Origin: an uncultured Pseudoxanthomonas sp.
GTDB taxonomy: Bacteria; Pseudomonadota; Gammaproteobacteria; Xanthomonadales; Xanthomonadaceae
Length of the DNA stretch: 33,573 nucleotides
Assembly: GCA_946886405.1 (NCBI GenBank)
Contig: CAMPIO010000033.1
Coordinates: forward strand, 1-33,573
Reading direction: 5' to 3'
Position numbers and translations under genes: made by a program
The notes under the pieces: model-generated
Seen by the model: the letters and a program-made list of their open reading frames with translations, nothing else
Told to the model about the DNA's origin: nothing
The model's database searches: none
Shown here: one piece after another, positions 18,665 to 32,635 of the stretch
Position numbering within the stretch: position 1 is the first letter of the stretch
Layout of the letters: every line of letters starts with the position of its first letter

Positions 18665-19632
18665 GCATGCTGGGTCCCGGCGTATTGGCGATGGACCTCG
18701 AGGCGGAAGCCGCTCGGATCGCCGACTGGATGCGCGAATCCGTTCGTGGCATGCGCCGTCGCGGCCTGGTGGTGGCCATGTCCGGCGGCATCGACAGCTC
18801 GGTGTGCGCTGCGTTGGCGGTGCGTGCGGTGGGCTCCGAACGGGTATTCGGCTTGCTGTTGCCGGAACGCGATTCCAGCCCGCGCTCCACGGATCTGGGA
18901 CGCCAGCTTGCCTCGCATCTCGGTATCCAGGCGGATACGCACGACATAGCGCCCGCGCTGCAGGCCATCGGTTGCTATGCGGAGCAGGAAGCCGCGATCC
19001 GCGAGGTGTTCCCGGACTACGGCGCGGGTTGGAAGAACAAGATCGTGCTGCAGGGCGGATTGGACGGCGGCATCAATTTCTACCGGCTGATCGTGGAGTC
19101 GCCGCGAGGCGATCACCATGAAGCGCGCCTGCCGACCGGCCCGTACCTCCGCATCGTCGCTGCCACCAACCACAAGCAGCGGCTACGCAAGACCATGGAA
19201 TACTTCCATGCCGACCGGTTGAACTATGCGGTGGTGGGCACGCCGAACCGGCTGGAGTACGACCAGGGATTCTTCGTCAAGAACGGCGACGGCTCGGCGG
19301 ACCTGAAGCCGATCGCGCACCTGTTCAAGACGCAGGTCTACGCGATGGCGCGGCACCTCGGCCTGCCCGACGCGATCTGCTCGACCACGCCTACCACGGA
19401 TACCTACAGCCTTCCGCAGGGCCAGGATGAGTTCTACTTCGCGTTGCCCTACGCCCAGATGGACCTTGCACTGTGGGCGTTCGAACACCACATCCCGGCC
19501 GCGCAACTGGCACTTGCATTGGGCGTAGACGAGACGGCGGCGGCGGCGGTCTATCGCGACATCGTGGCGAAGCGCCGACAGGCCGCCTACCTGCACGCGG
19601 CGCCGTTGCGCGTGCCGGAGCAGGCGGGCTAG
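18661..19632 (+). CDS. NadE-like ammonia-dependent amide ligase
   Basis: This 323-residue protein has the NAD synthetase fold but no nitrilase-type glutaminase domain. It has the ATP-pyrophosphatase loop SGGIDSS (41-47), [26 protein letters not shown], then [18 protein letters not shown], which all align with NadE motifs. The late segment [19 protein letters not shown] departs from the NadE pattern (normally ending DEDELG). It would use ATP to adenylate a carboxylate and replace AMP with ammonia. A stand-alone enzyme needs an ammonia source, and the AsnB-family gene of this operon could supply it. It overlaps the carrier-protein stop by four bases (ATGA). Its TAG stop shares CTAG with the opposite-strand hflD stop. 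It could be housekeeping NadE, but its position in a carrier-protein operon makes a specialised substrate more likely. Confidence 0.82.
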   Translation: MSMLGPGVLAMDLEAEAARIADWMRESVRGMRRRGLVVAMSGGIDSSVCAALAVRAVGSERVFGLLLPERDSSPRSTDLGRQLASHLGIQADTHDIAPALQAIGCYAEQEAAIREVFPDYGAGWKNKIVLQGGLDGGINFYRLIVESPRGDHHEARLPTGPYLRIVAATNHKQRLRKTMEYFHADRLNYAVVGTPNRLEYDQGFFVKNGDGSADLKPIAHLFKTQVYAMARHLGLPDAICSTTPTTDTYSLPQGQDEFYFALPYAQMDLALWAFEHHIPAAQLALALGVDETAAAAVYRDIVAKRRQAAYLHAAPLRVPEQAG

Positions 19633-20240
19633 GGCAGCCAGTCGTCCACGGCTTCCAGCATCTGCCGGCGGCCGAGGACGAAGTCCCACATCGTGCCGCC
19701 CAATTGGCGCCATAGCACCGCCGAACGTACGGCGGCGAGCAGGATCGCGCGGATTTCCGCCACCACGCCCGGCTGCCCCAGGTAGTGGGGGTTGCCCTGG
19801 ACCATCACGCGTGGGCGCAGGTGGCTGATGGTGTCGGCGTAGAGCGCGCCGAGCAAGGACAGGACATCGGGATGCGTGCTGCCGTGCAGTTCCGCGCGCG
19901 GCGCGATCTCCCCCATGCCACGAGTGACGGCATGCACCGTGTCGTCCTCGCGGACGAACCGGCGTTCCAGCTGCAGCACGGACAGCGCAAGACGGGAGAG
20001 ACCGTCGTCCTGCGCCTCCTTGGCCAGGTAACCACGCAGCACGCGCAGTCCCGGCGTGATGTCGCCCACGCGACCGTACACGGCCAGCGGCGTGGCGGCG
20101 TCGATGCGGAACACGCTGTCCAGCACAGCCTGCACGGCGGCACCTTCGGACTGCCCGGTCTCCGCGATGCGGCGAACCTGGTGGAGGGCCTGCGCAAGCC
20201 CGGCAAGGGCCAGCACGCGGTCGGAATATCGATTGCTCAA
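19629..20240 (-). CDS. hflD: HflD (lysogenisation regulator homologue)
   Basis: This is a 203-residue all-helical protein of the HflD/YcfC family, usually found next to mnmA. In E. coli HflD binds phage lambda CII at the membrane and lowers lysogeny; its normal cellular role is unclear. Recognisable segments are [19 protein letters not shown] at the N-terminus, [14 protein letters not shown] in the middle, and the conserved C-terminal block with NPHYLGQPG followed by a helix carrying [14 protein letters not shown] 20240 is the start: it overlaps the mnmA stop (TTGA), and GGAG lies eight bases upstream. E. coli HflD has 213 residues, so length agrees. Its stop TAG shares a CTAG with the stop of the NadE-like gene on the other strand, with no hairpin between them. 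Confidence 0.92.
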   Translation of the reverse strand: MSNRYSDRVLALAGLAQALHQVRRIAETGQSEGAAVQAVLDSVFRIDAATPLAVYGRVGDITPGLRVLRGYLAKEAQDDGLSRLALSVLQLERRFVREDDTVHAVTRGMGEIAPRAELHGSTHPDVLSLLGALYADTISHLRPRVMVQGNPHYLGQPGVVAEIRAILLAAVRSAVLWRQLGGTMWDFVLGRRQMLEAVDDWLP

Positions 20241-21355
20241 GCTGCTTGCTCCGCGAGTTTCATTTCGAGGGGCGCGTCCGTGCGTGCGATCACGGCGCCT
20301 CCCAGGCATTCATCACCAGCGTAGAGGACCAGCGACTGCCCTGGCGTGACGGCGCGCTGTGGCCGCAGGAACCGCACCGCAACGCTGCCATCGTCCAGCA
20401 CGTCCACGTCGCACGCTTCGTCCGGTTGGCGATAGCGCGTCTGCGCCGTGCAGCTGAAGCGTCGGTCGGGGGGGCTACCTGCTACCCAGTGCGCGTTTTC
20501 CGTCCACAGCCGCGAAGACATCAGGTGGGGGCTCTGCGTGTCCTGGTCAACGTACAGCACGTTGCTGGCGACATCCTTGCCCACCACGTACCACGGCGCC
20601 TGCGGGCGGCCGCGCACGCCGCCGATCTGCAGGCCCTCGCGCTGTCCCAGGGTGAAAAAGAACACGCCCGGATGCTCGCCGATCACCTGGCCCGACGGAT
20701 CGCGCATTTCGCCTTTCTTCGCCGGCAGGTAGCGGCCGAGGAACTCGCGGAAATCGCGCTCGCCGATGAAGCAGATGCCCGTGGAATCCTTCTTGTCGTG
20801 CGTCTGCAGCCCGGCCTCGCGCGCGATGCGGCGCAGGTCCGCTTTCTGCAGGTCGCCGATCGGGAACAGCGTGGCCGACAACTGCGTCTGGCCCAGCTGG
20901 TGCAGGAAGTAGCTCTGGTCCTTGCCGCGGTCGACGCCGCGCAGCAGGCGCCAGCGACCATCGTGCTGGTCGACGCGCGCGTAGTGGCCCGTCGCGATCT
21001 TCTCCGCGCCCAGGTCGTGGGCCGCATCGAGGAAATGCTTGAATTTCACTTCGCGGTTGCACAGCACGTCGGGATTCGGCGTGCGTCCGGCGGCGTATTC
21101 GGCAAGGAAGTGTTCGAAGACACCGCGCCAGTACTCGCCGGAAAAATCACGGAAGTGGAACGGGATGCCGAGGCGACCACATACCGCCACCGCGTCGCGC
21201 CGGTCATCTTCCGCACGGCAGTCACCACTGCCATCGTCGGCCCAGTTCTGCATGAACAGACCGGCCACGGACTCACCCTGCTGCACCAGCTGCAGGGCGG
21301 CGACGGAAGAATCCACGCCGCCGGAAACACCGACGATGACGCGCGGCGCGCTCAT
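20237..21355 (-). CDS. mnmA: tRNA-specific 2-thiouridylase MnmA
   Basis: MnmA makes the 2-thio group of mnm5s2U34 in the anticodons of tRNA Lys, Glu and Gln, using sulfur passed along the Tus relay. The product is 372 residues. It has the PP-loop SGGVDSS (11-17), the MQNWADDG segment, the catalytic pair Cys99 ([13 protein letters not shown]) and Cys195 ([12 protein letters not shown]), and the C-terminal barrel-like region ending in an acidic tail. The ATG at 21355 overlaps the stop of the Nudix gene (ATGA), confirming the start and coupling. It is the third gene in a minus-strand operon (YbjN-like, Nudix, mnmA, hflD); the last three genes are a common gammaproteobacterial set. Confidence 0.97.
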   Translation of the reverse strand: MSAPRVIVGVSGGVDSSVAALQLVQQGESVAGLFMQNWADDGSGDCRAEDDRRDAVAVCGRLGIPFHFRDFSGEYWRGVFEHFLAEYAAGRTPNPDVLCNREVKFKHFLDAAHDLGAEKIATGHYARVDQHDGRWRLLRGVDRGKDQSYFLHQLGQTQLSATLFPIGDLQKADLRRIAREAGLQTHDKKDSTGICFIGERDFREFLGRYLPAKKGEMRDPSGQVIGEHPGVFFFTLGQREGLQIGGVRGRPQAPWYVVGKDVASNVLYVDQDTQSPHLMSSRLWTENAHWVAGSPPDRRFSCTAQTRYRQPDEACDVDVLDDGSVAVRFLRPQRAVTPGQSLVLYAGDECLGGAVIARTDAPLEMKLAEQAA

Positions 21356-21813
21356 GCGATCTGTTGCAACGTGGACAGTGGCGACCTGCGACCCGCCAGG
21401 TAGTCCTGCACGACCTGCCATACCAGCGGGCTGCGATGGCGGTCCGATTGCAGCTGCAGTTCGGCCGGGGTCAGCCACAGCGCCTGCACGATCCCGTCAT
21501 CAAGCGGTCGTTCCGGCAGGTGGCGCACCGGTTCTGCGGCGAATGCGAAGCGCAGGTAGTGGCGGCCGGTTTCCGCCTTCCATTGATAGGCACCGATGAA
21601 CGCGGTGGGCGCCACCTCCCAGCCGGTTTCTTCCAGCGTCTCGCGGCGAGCCGCTTCCAGCAGGCTCTCATCCGGCTCCAGGTGCCCGGCCGGCTGGTTG
21701 AAGACCAGGCGACCCTGCGCGCGCTCCTCCACCATCAACAGCTTGCCGTCGCGGACCACCACCGTGGCCACGGTGACATCCGGCTGCCAGAAGCGTCCCT
21801 CCCGGTAGCTCAC
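21352..21813 (-). CDS. nudJ: Nudix hydrolase, NudJ-type
   Basis: This is a 153-residue Nudix hydrolase upstream of mnmA, the position of nudJ (HMP-PP phosphatase/ymfB) in E. coli. The Nudix box [24 protein letters not shown] spans about residues 43-66, with the Glu residues that bind magnesium (Glu49, Glu61, Glu62). GTG 21813 is the start, directly abutting the TAA stop of the upstream gene. AGGGAC precedes it, and no ATG occurs in the first two dozen codons. Family and position are clear. The exact substrate (thiamine precursor pyrophosphate, nucleoside triphosphates, or prenyl diphosphates) is not shown by the sequence. Confidence 0.88.
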   Translation of the reverse strand: MSYREGRFWQPDVTVATVVVRDGKLLMVEERAQGRLVFNQPAGHLEPDESLLEAARRETLEETGWEVAPTAFIGAYQWKAETGRHYLRFAFAAEPVRHLPERPLDDGIVQALWLTPAELQLQSDRHRSPLVWQVVQDYLAGRRSPLSTLQQIA

Positions 21814-22296
21814 TTACAGTTCGTCCCTGTCGCCGGAGAGTTCGATCTCCTGGTTGTCCGCCGTCTCGGAGGCGATGTCCATGGCGGCCTCGAGCGTGGC
21901 GCCGTCGATGCTGTCCGGCAGCTTGATGACGAAGTAGAGGACGTCGCCCGAAATCTCCCAGCTGCCGAGCTTCTTGCCGCGGCTGTCGGCCATCAGCGCC
22001 AGCGCCTTGGCGCCGTCGATCCCGTCTGCGGCCACCCGGCCGGCCGGGGAGAAGACCTCACGCACGCTCATGCCGTTGATCTGCTCGGTACGGCCCGACA
22101 CGAAGACCAGTTGGGTTCGGTTCTCCTGCTTGTACGAGTACGTGACCTTGTAGTCGCCGTCCGCATCCACCTCGAACTGGATGCCGCGTGCCTTCAGCCG
22201 CGCATCCACTGATGCATCGGCGGCCATGGCGGGTGCCGCGAAGGCAGCAGTGCACAACAGAAAGAAGGCGGACAACCGGGAAAGCGTGGGCTTCAT
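21814..22296 (-). CDS. exported protein, possibly YbjN-like
   Basis: This is a 160-residue protein with a clean signal peptide ([19 protein letters not shown], cleavage after APAMA near residue 26). The mature part, [39 protein letters not shown], has the feel of YbjN-domain proteins (a fold related to type III secretion chaperones), followed by an acidic C-terminal tail (ELSGDRDEL). ATG 22296 was chosen because it gives the signal peptide; the frame is open further upstream. No strong Shine-Dalgarno site is visible. It ends at 21814 immediately before the GTG of the Nudix gene, so it is probably the first gene of that operon. It is divergent from clpS with 91 bp between. YbjN relatedness is a pattern-based guess; periplasmic location is solid. 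Confidence 0.7.
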   Translation of the reverse strand: MKPTLSRLSAFFLLCTAAFAAPAMAADASVDARLKARGIQFEVDADGDYKVTYSYKQENRTQLVFVSGRTEQINGMSVREVFSPAGRVAADGIDGAKALALMADSRGKKLGSWEISGDVLYFVIKLPDSIDGATLEAAMDIASETADNQEIELSGDRDEL

Positions 22297-22375
22297 GGCG
22301 GGCTCGTGGGATAGGGATGTCGCATTGTGGCCGGGGTCACGCATGGCGTCCATGCGGAGGGCCTGTACGGGCGCC

Positions 22376-22381
22376 TATAAT
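22376..22381 (+). promoter_or_regulatory. clpS -10 box very close to the start codon
   Basis: A perfect TATAAT ends only six bases before the clpS ATG. A start site the usual 6-8 bases downstream would fall on or next to the A of the ATG, giving a leaderless mRNA. No Shine-Dalgarno sequence precedes the ATG. The -35 region is poor (TGCGGA at 17 bases), so strength is uncertain. Confidence 0.55.
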
Positions 22382-22387
22382 TGCCGC

Positions 22388-22708
22388 ATGCCCCACAAGA
22401 ACGAAAACGAACGCGACCATGGCCTGATGGTGGATACCAGCCGGCCCGAGGTCGCGCCGCCGCCCCAGTACCAGGTCCTGTTGCTCAACGACGACTACAC
22501 CCCGATGGATTTCGTCGTGACGGTCCTCCAGCAGTTCTTCGCCATGGATCTGGAAAAGGCCACCCAGGTCATGTTGCACGTGCATACCCGCGGCCGCGGC
22601 GTCTGCGGGGTGTACACCCGCGAGGTCGCCGAGTCCAAGGTGGCCCAGGTCAACGAATTTTCCCGTATGAACCAGCATCCCCTGCTGTGCACGATGGAGA
22701 AGTCCTGA
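22388..22708 (+). CDS. clpS: ClpS adaptor
   Basis: ClpS recognises N-degron substrates with N-terminal Leu, Phe, Tyr or Trp and hands them to ClpAP. The product is 106 residues. After a flexible N-terminus (about residues 1-24) comes the core [19 protein letters not shown], which lines the pocket for the N-terminal residue, then the helix with VLQQFF and [13 protein letters not shown], and the segment that docks on the ClpA N-domain. It is followed by clpA after 151 bp, the usual pair. The start is fixed by a consensus -10 just upstream; no ribosome-binding site is visible, so translation may be leaderless. aat, whose product creates N-degrons, lies nearby on the opposite strand. Confidence 0.95.
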   Translation: MPHKNENERDHGLMVDTSRPEVAPPPQYQVLLLNDDYTPMDFVVTVLQQFFAMDLEKATQVMLHVHTRGRGVCGVYTREVAESKVAQVNEFSRMNQHPLLCTMEKS

Positions 22709-22859
22709 CAGGGGCCGGCGCGGGTACGCCGGGCCGGATACGGTGTGGGGGCACCGCCGCGATGCACAAGGCAACCGTCCCTGAACACTGAAATCCGGTA
22801 GGGTGATGGAAAACCGCCCGCCAAGCCGCATATTGTCGGCATAGGCCCCGGAGGCAACC

Positions 22860-25139
<2,280 letters not shown>

Positions 25140-25168
25140 AACCGGCGATAACCGCTGGAATGCCCATC

Positions 25169-25198
25169 GAGAAAGGCGGCCTTGCGGCCGCCTTTCTC
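25169..25198. terminator. bidirectional terminator between clpA and an exported protein gene
   Basis: GAGAAAGGCGGCC and GGCCGCCTTTCTC form a perfect 13-bp stem with a TTGC loop, 29 bases after the clpA stop. The opposite-strand gene ends 11 bases beyond. The stem itself supplies the TTTCTC tail on the plus strand; the bases after it are not T-rich. Confidence 0.85.
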
Positions 25199-25208
25199 AT
25201 GGGTGCTT

Positions 25209-25574
25209 TCAGCGGGCCGCGCGCTTCTTGTGCTTCGTAAACTCTTCGGCGCTGATGCGTTCGACTGCGCTGATGGCGCACCGTTCTTCCTTGGTCCGCA
25301 CCGTGCTGCCCGTGGGGCAAAGCCGGTTCTGCTGACCATCGGTACTGATGTCGATGGAGGACGTCATCGACACGGAAGTGCAGCCACGGGCGAACGCGAT
25401 CCGGTAATGGGCATCGCCGTCTCGCAGGAAGATCTGCTGGCCTGATCCTTTGCGGACGATGTCCTGGGACGGTCCGAGGTCCACGCAGGCGGTGACGGGC
25501 TCGGTGGTGGACGCGGACGCTGTCGTGGCGACCACACTCAAAAAGACAAAGGAAATCGCATGCCGGATGTTCAT
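25209..25574 (-). CDS. small exported protein of unknown function
   Basis: I do not recognise this family with confidence. It is a 121-residue protein with a signal peptide (MNIRHAISFVFLSVVATTASAS) and four cysteines in the mature part, spaced so that two disulfides are possible. Segments such as QQIFLRDGDAHYRIAFARGC and the second cysteine pair near the C-terminus resemble small periplasmic proteins annotated in Xanthomonadaceae (DUF6491-like). The C-terminus is basic (KHKKRAAR). The ATG at 25574 has no clear Shine-Dalgarno site. It stands alone: convergent with clpA, and separated from infA by infA's own terminator. Confidence 0.65.
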   Translation of the reverse strand: MNIRHAISFVFLSVVATTASASTTEPVTACVDLGPSQDIVRKGSGQQIFLRDGDAHYRIAFARGCTSVSMTSSIDISTDGQQNRLCPTGSTVRTKEERCAISAVERISAEEFTKHKKRAAR

Positions 25575-25723
25575 GGTGGGGTACTGGGTAGTGGCGGCCG
25601 GATCGGCCGATGTCTACCCTAGTGCCGCACTACGTCACGCGAACCTGCCTGACGAACCAGTGACCTCCGACCCCGTGCAGCAGGTCACCCCGTCCGATGG
25701 CCCATGCAACGGGCCGGGGAAAC

Positions 25724-25752
25724 AAGAAAGGCGGCCACTGGCCGCCTTTCTT
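25724..25752 (-). terminator. terminator of infA
   Basis: AAGAAAGGCGGCC and GGCCGCCTTTCTT form a perfect 13-bp stem with a 3-base loop, starting 18 bases after the infA stop. On the minus strand the stem runs into TTTCTTGTTTCC. It closes the trxB-to-infA gene run. Confidence 0.9.
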
Positions 25753-25770
25753 ATCAAGAAGTTAAGACAA

Positions 25771-25989
25771 TCACTTCATGCGATAGGTGATGCGACCCTT
25801 GGTCAGGTCGTAGGGGGTCATTTCGACCTTCACCTTGTCGCCGGTCAGGATGCGGATGTAGTTCTTGCGCATGCGGCCGGAGATGTGGGCAATGATCTCG
25901 TGCCCGTTCTCCAGCTTGACCCGGAACATGGTGTTGGGCAGCGTTTCGGCAACGGTGCCTTCGAATTCAATGGAATCGTCTTTCGACAT
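25771..25989 (-). CDS. infA: translation initiation factor IF-1
   Basis: IF-1 is the small OB-fold factor that occupies the ribosomal A site during initiation. The product is 72 residues, the standard length, with [13 protein letters not shown] at the start, [14 protein letters not shown] and [14 protein letters not shown] in the middle, and the conserved end [12 protein letters not shown]. It lies 85 bp downstream of aat and is the last gene before a strong hairpin. A weak Shine-Dalgarno (CAGG) precedes the ATG. The clpS-clpA / infA / aat neighbourhood is common to many gammaproteobacteria, including E. coli. Confidence 0.97.
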   Translation of the reverse strand: MSKDDSIEFEGTVAETLPNTMFRVKLENGHEIIAHISGRMRKNYIRILTGDKVKVEMTPYDLTKGRITYRMK

Positions 25990-26074
25990 GTAAGCCTGTG
26001 CTGTGCCGCGAGGATGGCGGGTGCCATGAAGCCGGGCATTGTACGCCAGCCGTGCCCCCGGTGCAAAAATTCCG

Positions 26075-26821
26075 TTATGGCGCCAAGGCTTGCGACAGCG
26101 AGGCGGCGGCCAGGACACCGAACCGGAGGGTCCAGGGGCCGTCGGGGGAGGGCAGGTCGACAAGTCGGTCGATCTGTTCCAGGAAGGCCTCGCGGGGCAC
26201 GAGGCGCCCGCCGAGGGTGTGCAGATGGTCGTTCTCCACCTGCGCGTCGATCAGCGGCCAGTCCCATTCGCACAGGCGCGCAGCCAACGCCGCGAGCGCG
26301 ACCTTCGATCCGCCGGACCGTTGACTGAACATGCTTTCGCCGAAGAACATGCGGCCGATGGCCACCCCGTAGATGCCGCCTACCAGCTGGTCGTCTTCGA
26401 AAACCTCCACCGAGTGCGCATGTCCCTGCCGGTGCAGGTCGATGTAAGCCTGTCGCATGCCCGACGTGATCCAGGTGCCATGTTGGCCCGGCCGCGGCGA
26501 CTGCGCGCAGGCGGTGATGACCTGCTCGAAGCAGGTATCCGCGCGGACCTGCCAGGTGCTCCGCTTCAGCTCGCGGCGGAACCGCGAGGACAGCCGCACG
26601 CTGTCGGTGCGGAACACCATGCGCGGGTCGGGCGACCACCACAGCGGCGGCTGTCCCGCCGAGAACCACGGGAAGATGCCATGCCGGTAAGCATTGAGCA
26701 GCCGTGGCTGGGAGAGATCGCCGCCGATGGCCAGCAGGCCATCCGGGTCGCGCATCGCGCTGCCGACGGGCGGAAAGGGGGCGTGTGGATCGGAGGAAAG
26801 GACGAACGGCCGCTGGCGCAT
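26075..26821 (-). CDS. aat: leucyl/phenylalanyl-tRNA-protein transferase
   Basis: Aat adds Leu or Phe from aminoacyl-tRNA to proteins beginning with Arg or Lys, making N-degrons for ClpS-ClpAP. The product is 248 residues. The family signature appears in order: [68 protein letters not shown] and [11 protein letters not shown]. The ATG at 26821 has no obvious Shine-Dalgarno site. The upstream FemAB-like gene ends 42 bp earlier, so translation may rely on the common transcript. Both N-degron writer (aat) and reader (clpS) are therefore within 5 kb. Confidence 0.97.
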   Translation of the reverse strand: MRQRPFVLSSDPHAPFPPVGSAMRDPDGLLAIGGDLSQPRLLNAYRHGIFPWFSAGQPPLWWSPDPRMVFRTDSVRLSSRFRRELKRSTWQVRADTCFEQVITACAQSPRPGQHGTWITSGMRQAYIDLHRQGHAHSVEVFEDDQLVGGIYGVAIGRMFFGESMFSQRSGGSKVALAALAARLCEWDWPLIDAQVENDHLHTLGGRLVPREAFLEQIDRLVDLPSPDGPWTLRFGVLAAASLSQALAP

Positions 26822-26863
26822 GCCGGGATTGTAGGCGGCATCCCGCGGCCTTGGTCGCAGGAT

Positions 26864-27991
26864 TCACGCGCCGTGTTTGAAGGGCGTATGCGCCTGCAGC
26901 GTGCGGGCATAGCGACGCACCGCCGCTGCTTCTTCCGCACACCAGCGGGCCAGCGCCGTCGCAAATTCCGGATGGGCGATCCAATGCCTCGAATGTACGA
27001 AAGTAGGGAGAAAGCCCCGAGCGAGCTTGTGCTCCCCCTGCGCACCGGGCTCGAACGTCGTCAGCCCCTCACGCAGGCAGTAGTCGATACCCTGGTAGTA
27101 GCAGGTTTCGAAATGGAGTCCAGGCAAGGTGGACGTCGCCCCCCAGTAACGACCGTAGAGCGTGTCGCCTCCGCGCAGGCACAGCGCGCCTGCGATGGTC
27201 CGTCCCTGATGCTCGGCCAGGAACATCACCAGGTTGCGCGGCATGGCGGTCGCAAGGTGACGCAGAAATTCGAGCGTCAACGCCGGCGAGTTGCCGTAGT
27301 CGTTGAACGTCTGCAGATAGAACCCGAACATGGCGTGCAGGTCGGCGTCGCTGGCCTCGTCGGCGTGTACGATGCGGAACGTCACCCCCGTGCGCTGCAC
27401 TTTGGCGCGTTCCTGGCGGATGTTCTTGCGGTGCTTGTGGTCGAAGTCGGCGAGGAAGCCGTCGAAGTCGCGCCAGTGACCGGGATTCCGCCAGTGGTAC
27501 TGCACATCGATGCGCGGAAGCCACTCGCAAGGGAACCGGGCGTCCTCGACGGGCGTGGGAAAGTTCACGTGCGCGGACGACAGCCGTCGCTGCGTCGCCT
27601 GTTGCTGGATCGCCAGCAACAGGTCGGCGCGATGACCGTCATCCCATGCGAGCAGGCGCGGCCCCGTCACGGGCGAGTAGGGCACGCCGCACAGCCACTT
27701 CGGGTAGTAATCCACCCCATGCTGCGCATAGGCATGTGCCCAGGCGTGATCGAACACGAATTCGCCGTGCGAGTTGTCTTTCAGATAGCCCGGCGCGGCG
27801 GCGACCAGCCGCCCATCGGCCCACAGTGTGGCGTGATGCGGTGTCCATCCCCAGTCTTCGCGCAGGCAGCCATGGGCCTCCAGTCCCCGCAGGAAGGCAT
27901 GCGTGACGAAGGGATTGCGCCCGTCGTGCAGGGCATCCCAAGCCGGGGGAGGGACATCGGCAAGAGAGTGCAGGAAGCGGACGTTGGCCAT
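26864..27991 (-). CDS. FemAB-like GNAT-fold protein (DUF482 family)
   Basis: This 375-residue protein has the FemAB_like/DUF482 pattern: the start FLHSLADVPPPAWDAL, the segment HAFLRGLEAHGC, and the C-terminal half with GALCLRGGDTLYGRYWGA and FEPGAQGEHKLARGFLPTF. The GNAT-type fold is inferred; members are annotated as putative peptidoglycan or aminoacyl transferases, without a settled reaction. It is 11 bp downstream of the metallophosphoesterase gene and 42 bp upstream of aat, the usual neighbour. No signal peptide or membrane segment is visible, so it is cytoplasmic. Family is firm; function is unknown. Confidence 0.85.
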   Translation of the reverse strand: MANVRFLHSLADVPPPAWDALHDGRNPFVTHAFLRGLEAHGCLREDWGWTPHHATLWADGRLVAAAPGYLKDNSHGEFVFDHAWAHAYAQHGVDYYPKWLCGVPYSPVTGPRLLAWDDGHRADLLLAIQQQATQRRLSSAHVNFPTPVEDARFPCEWLPRIDVQYHWRNPGHWRDFDGFLADFDHKHRKNIRQERAKVQRTGVTFRIVHADEASDADLHAMFGFYLQTFNDYGNSPALTLEFLRHLATAMPRNLVMFLAEHQGRTIAGALCLRGGDTLYGRYWGATSTLPGLHFETCYYQGIDYCLREGLTTFEPGAQGEHKLARGFLPTFVHSRHWIAHPEFATALARWCAEEAAAVRRYARTLQAHTPFKHGA

Positions 27992-28002
27992 CGGCGCGGA
28001 GA

Positions 28003-28890
28003 CTACGGACGCAAGTCGAGCAGGTCGACGGTGGGCGGGTTGAAGAGCCGCATCGGCAAGCCGATCTCGCCCGTCCCCACCGTGGTGTAGACCCGCACGC
28101 GTCCATCCGGCGTGATCAGATACTGCTCGCCACGATCGAATCCATACCGGCTGGGAATGACGTGCCGATAGATCCAGGGAATGCGAATCTGGCCGCCATG
28201 CGTATGGCCCGCCAGCACCAACGCGGTCTGCGAGGGATCCAGCCTGATCGCACTGTCCGGATTGTGGGTGAGCACAAGCGTGGGAAGGGCCGACGGCACG
28301 CTCGACAGGAAACCTGGATCGTCCTTGTCGGCCCAGCGGTCACCCAGGCCGGCCAACCGGAAGCCGCCCAGCATTACCGACGTGCCTTCGATCACCGTGA
28401 CGCCATGTCCGGCCAAGGCCGCGCGCAATTCCGCATCGATGTCGGGCCCCGGCGCTTGCTGGTCATGGTTGCCCAGCACCGCGTAGGCCGGCCGTCGCAG
28501 CCCGGCGAGTGGCGCGAACATGGCCTGCAGCGAGGCGCCATCGGGTTCGTAGGTGAAGTCGCCCGCGATCACGACGGCATCGGCCTGCAACGTATTGATG
28601 CGGTCGACCAGGCGCCGCAGGTACGCCGCGTCCTTGTACACACCCAGGTGGATGTCACTGATCAGGACGAGCCGCAGCGGGGCGCCGGTCCCGTCGAGCA
28701 CCGTCTGCTGGACCCGGATGCGCTGCGGCTCGACGAAACGCGCCCATGCGAACAGCAGGCAACCCGCAAGCAGCACCACGAGCCACCCGCGGCCGTTTCG
28801 ATGGCGCAGTCGCCACAGCAGCCACGCCATGACGGGCCAGACGAGCCAGCTGCCGTAGAACAGGCATTGCTTGATCAGCAGCTTGTCCAT
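28003..28890 (-). CDS. membrane-anchored calcineurin-like metallophosphoesterase
   Basis: This 295-residue protein has two N-terminal membrane segments (about 9-28 and 35-51) and then a calcineurin-like phosphoesterase domain. The dimetal site motifs are all present: SDIHLG (Asp79, His81), GDFTYE, GNHD and GHTHGGQ. Proteins with this layout (YaeI/YkuE-like) hydrolyse phosphodiesters or pyrophosphates of lipids, for example in the lipid A pathway, but the substrate here is not shown. ATG 28890 was chosen because the protein then begins right at the first membrane segment; an upstream ATG at 28947 lies inside trxB and adds hydrophilic residues. The trxB stop is 25 bp upstream and the FemAB-like gene begins 11 bp downstream, so it is in that operon. 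Confidence 0.85.
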   Translation of the reverse strand: MDKLLIKQCLFYGSWLVWPVMAWLLWRLRHRNGRGWLVVLLAGCLLFAWARFVEPQRIRVQQTVLDGTGAPLRLVLISDIHLGVYKDAAYLRRLVDRINTLQADAVVIAGDFTYEPDGASLQAMFAPLAGLRRPAYAVLGNHDQQAPGPDIDAELRAALAGHGVTVIEGTSVMLGGFRLAGLGDRWADKDDPGFLSSVPSALPTLVLTHNPDSAIRLDPSQTALVLAGHTHGGQIRIPWIYRHVIPSRYGFDRGEQYLITPDGRVRVYTTVGTGEIGLPMRLFNPPTVDLLDLRP

Positions 28891-28915
28891 CCGTGGAAGA
28901 TGCCCGTTCCCGGTG

Positions 28916-29959
<1,044 letters not shown>

Positions 29960-30019
29960 TCAAGGCGCGCAGATGGAAAGCGGTGATGCAGGCCGGGGCC
30001 CGGACAGGTCAATCGAAGA

Positions 30020-30044
30020 CGCTGCGCGACCGCGCGGCGTTTTT
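30020..30044 (+). terminator. plus-strand terminator-like hairpin in the trxB-ftsK gap
   Basis: CGCTGCGCG and CGCGCGGCG form a 9-bp stem (one G-T pair) with a 2-base loop, followed directly by TTTTT and then GTT. The orientation is plus strand. No protein gene precedes it on this strand between the trxB start (29869) and here, so it would end a short non-coding transcript or act in the ftsK leader. The rest of the 288-bp gap shows no tRNA or convincing ORF. Confidence 0.6.
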
Positions 30045-30091
30045 GTTATGCAGCCCGCCATCAGGCAATCTGATGTCGCTGGTCACCGGCT

Positions 30092-30119
30092 GTCACAGCG
30101 CACACGATTCGTTTACTAT
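30092..30119 (+). promoter_or_regulatory. possible ftsK promoter
   Basis: GTCACA (30092-30097) and TACTAT (30114-30119) are separated by 16 bases in an AT-rich stretch about 40 bases before the ftsK GTG. Each hexamer matches at four or five positions. Moderate at best. Confidence 0.4.
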
Positions 30120-30157
30120 CAATCACTAACAGAAATTTCCTAAGGTCTGGTCCAAAG

Positions 30158-32521
<2,364 letters not shown>

Positions 32522-32635
32522 ACGCCCGGTCCAGCTGAATCCGGGGCATGGCCTCGCCGGAATCGCGCGGCCCCGTGAGCGCATGTTCATCCGGGTCGCG
32601 GCAGACTTCGCGCCATCGAAACAGGAGCGCCTGCT

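Noticed and set aside
26822..26833. TACAAT six bases before the aat ATG, suggesting another leaderless mRNA
   Set aside because: No -35 in range, and the upstream gene of the same operon ends 42 bp earlier; probably chance.
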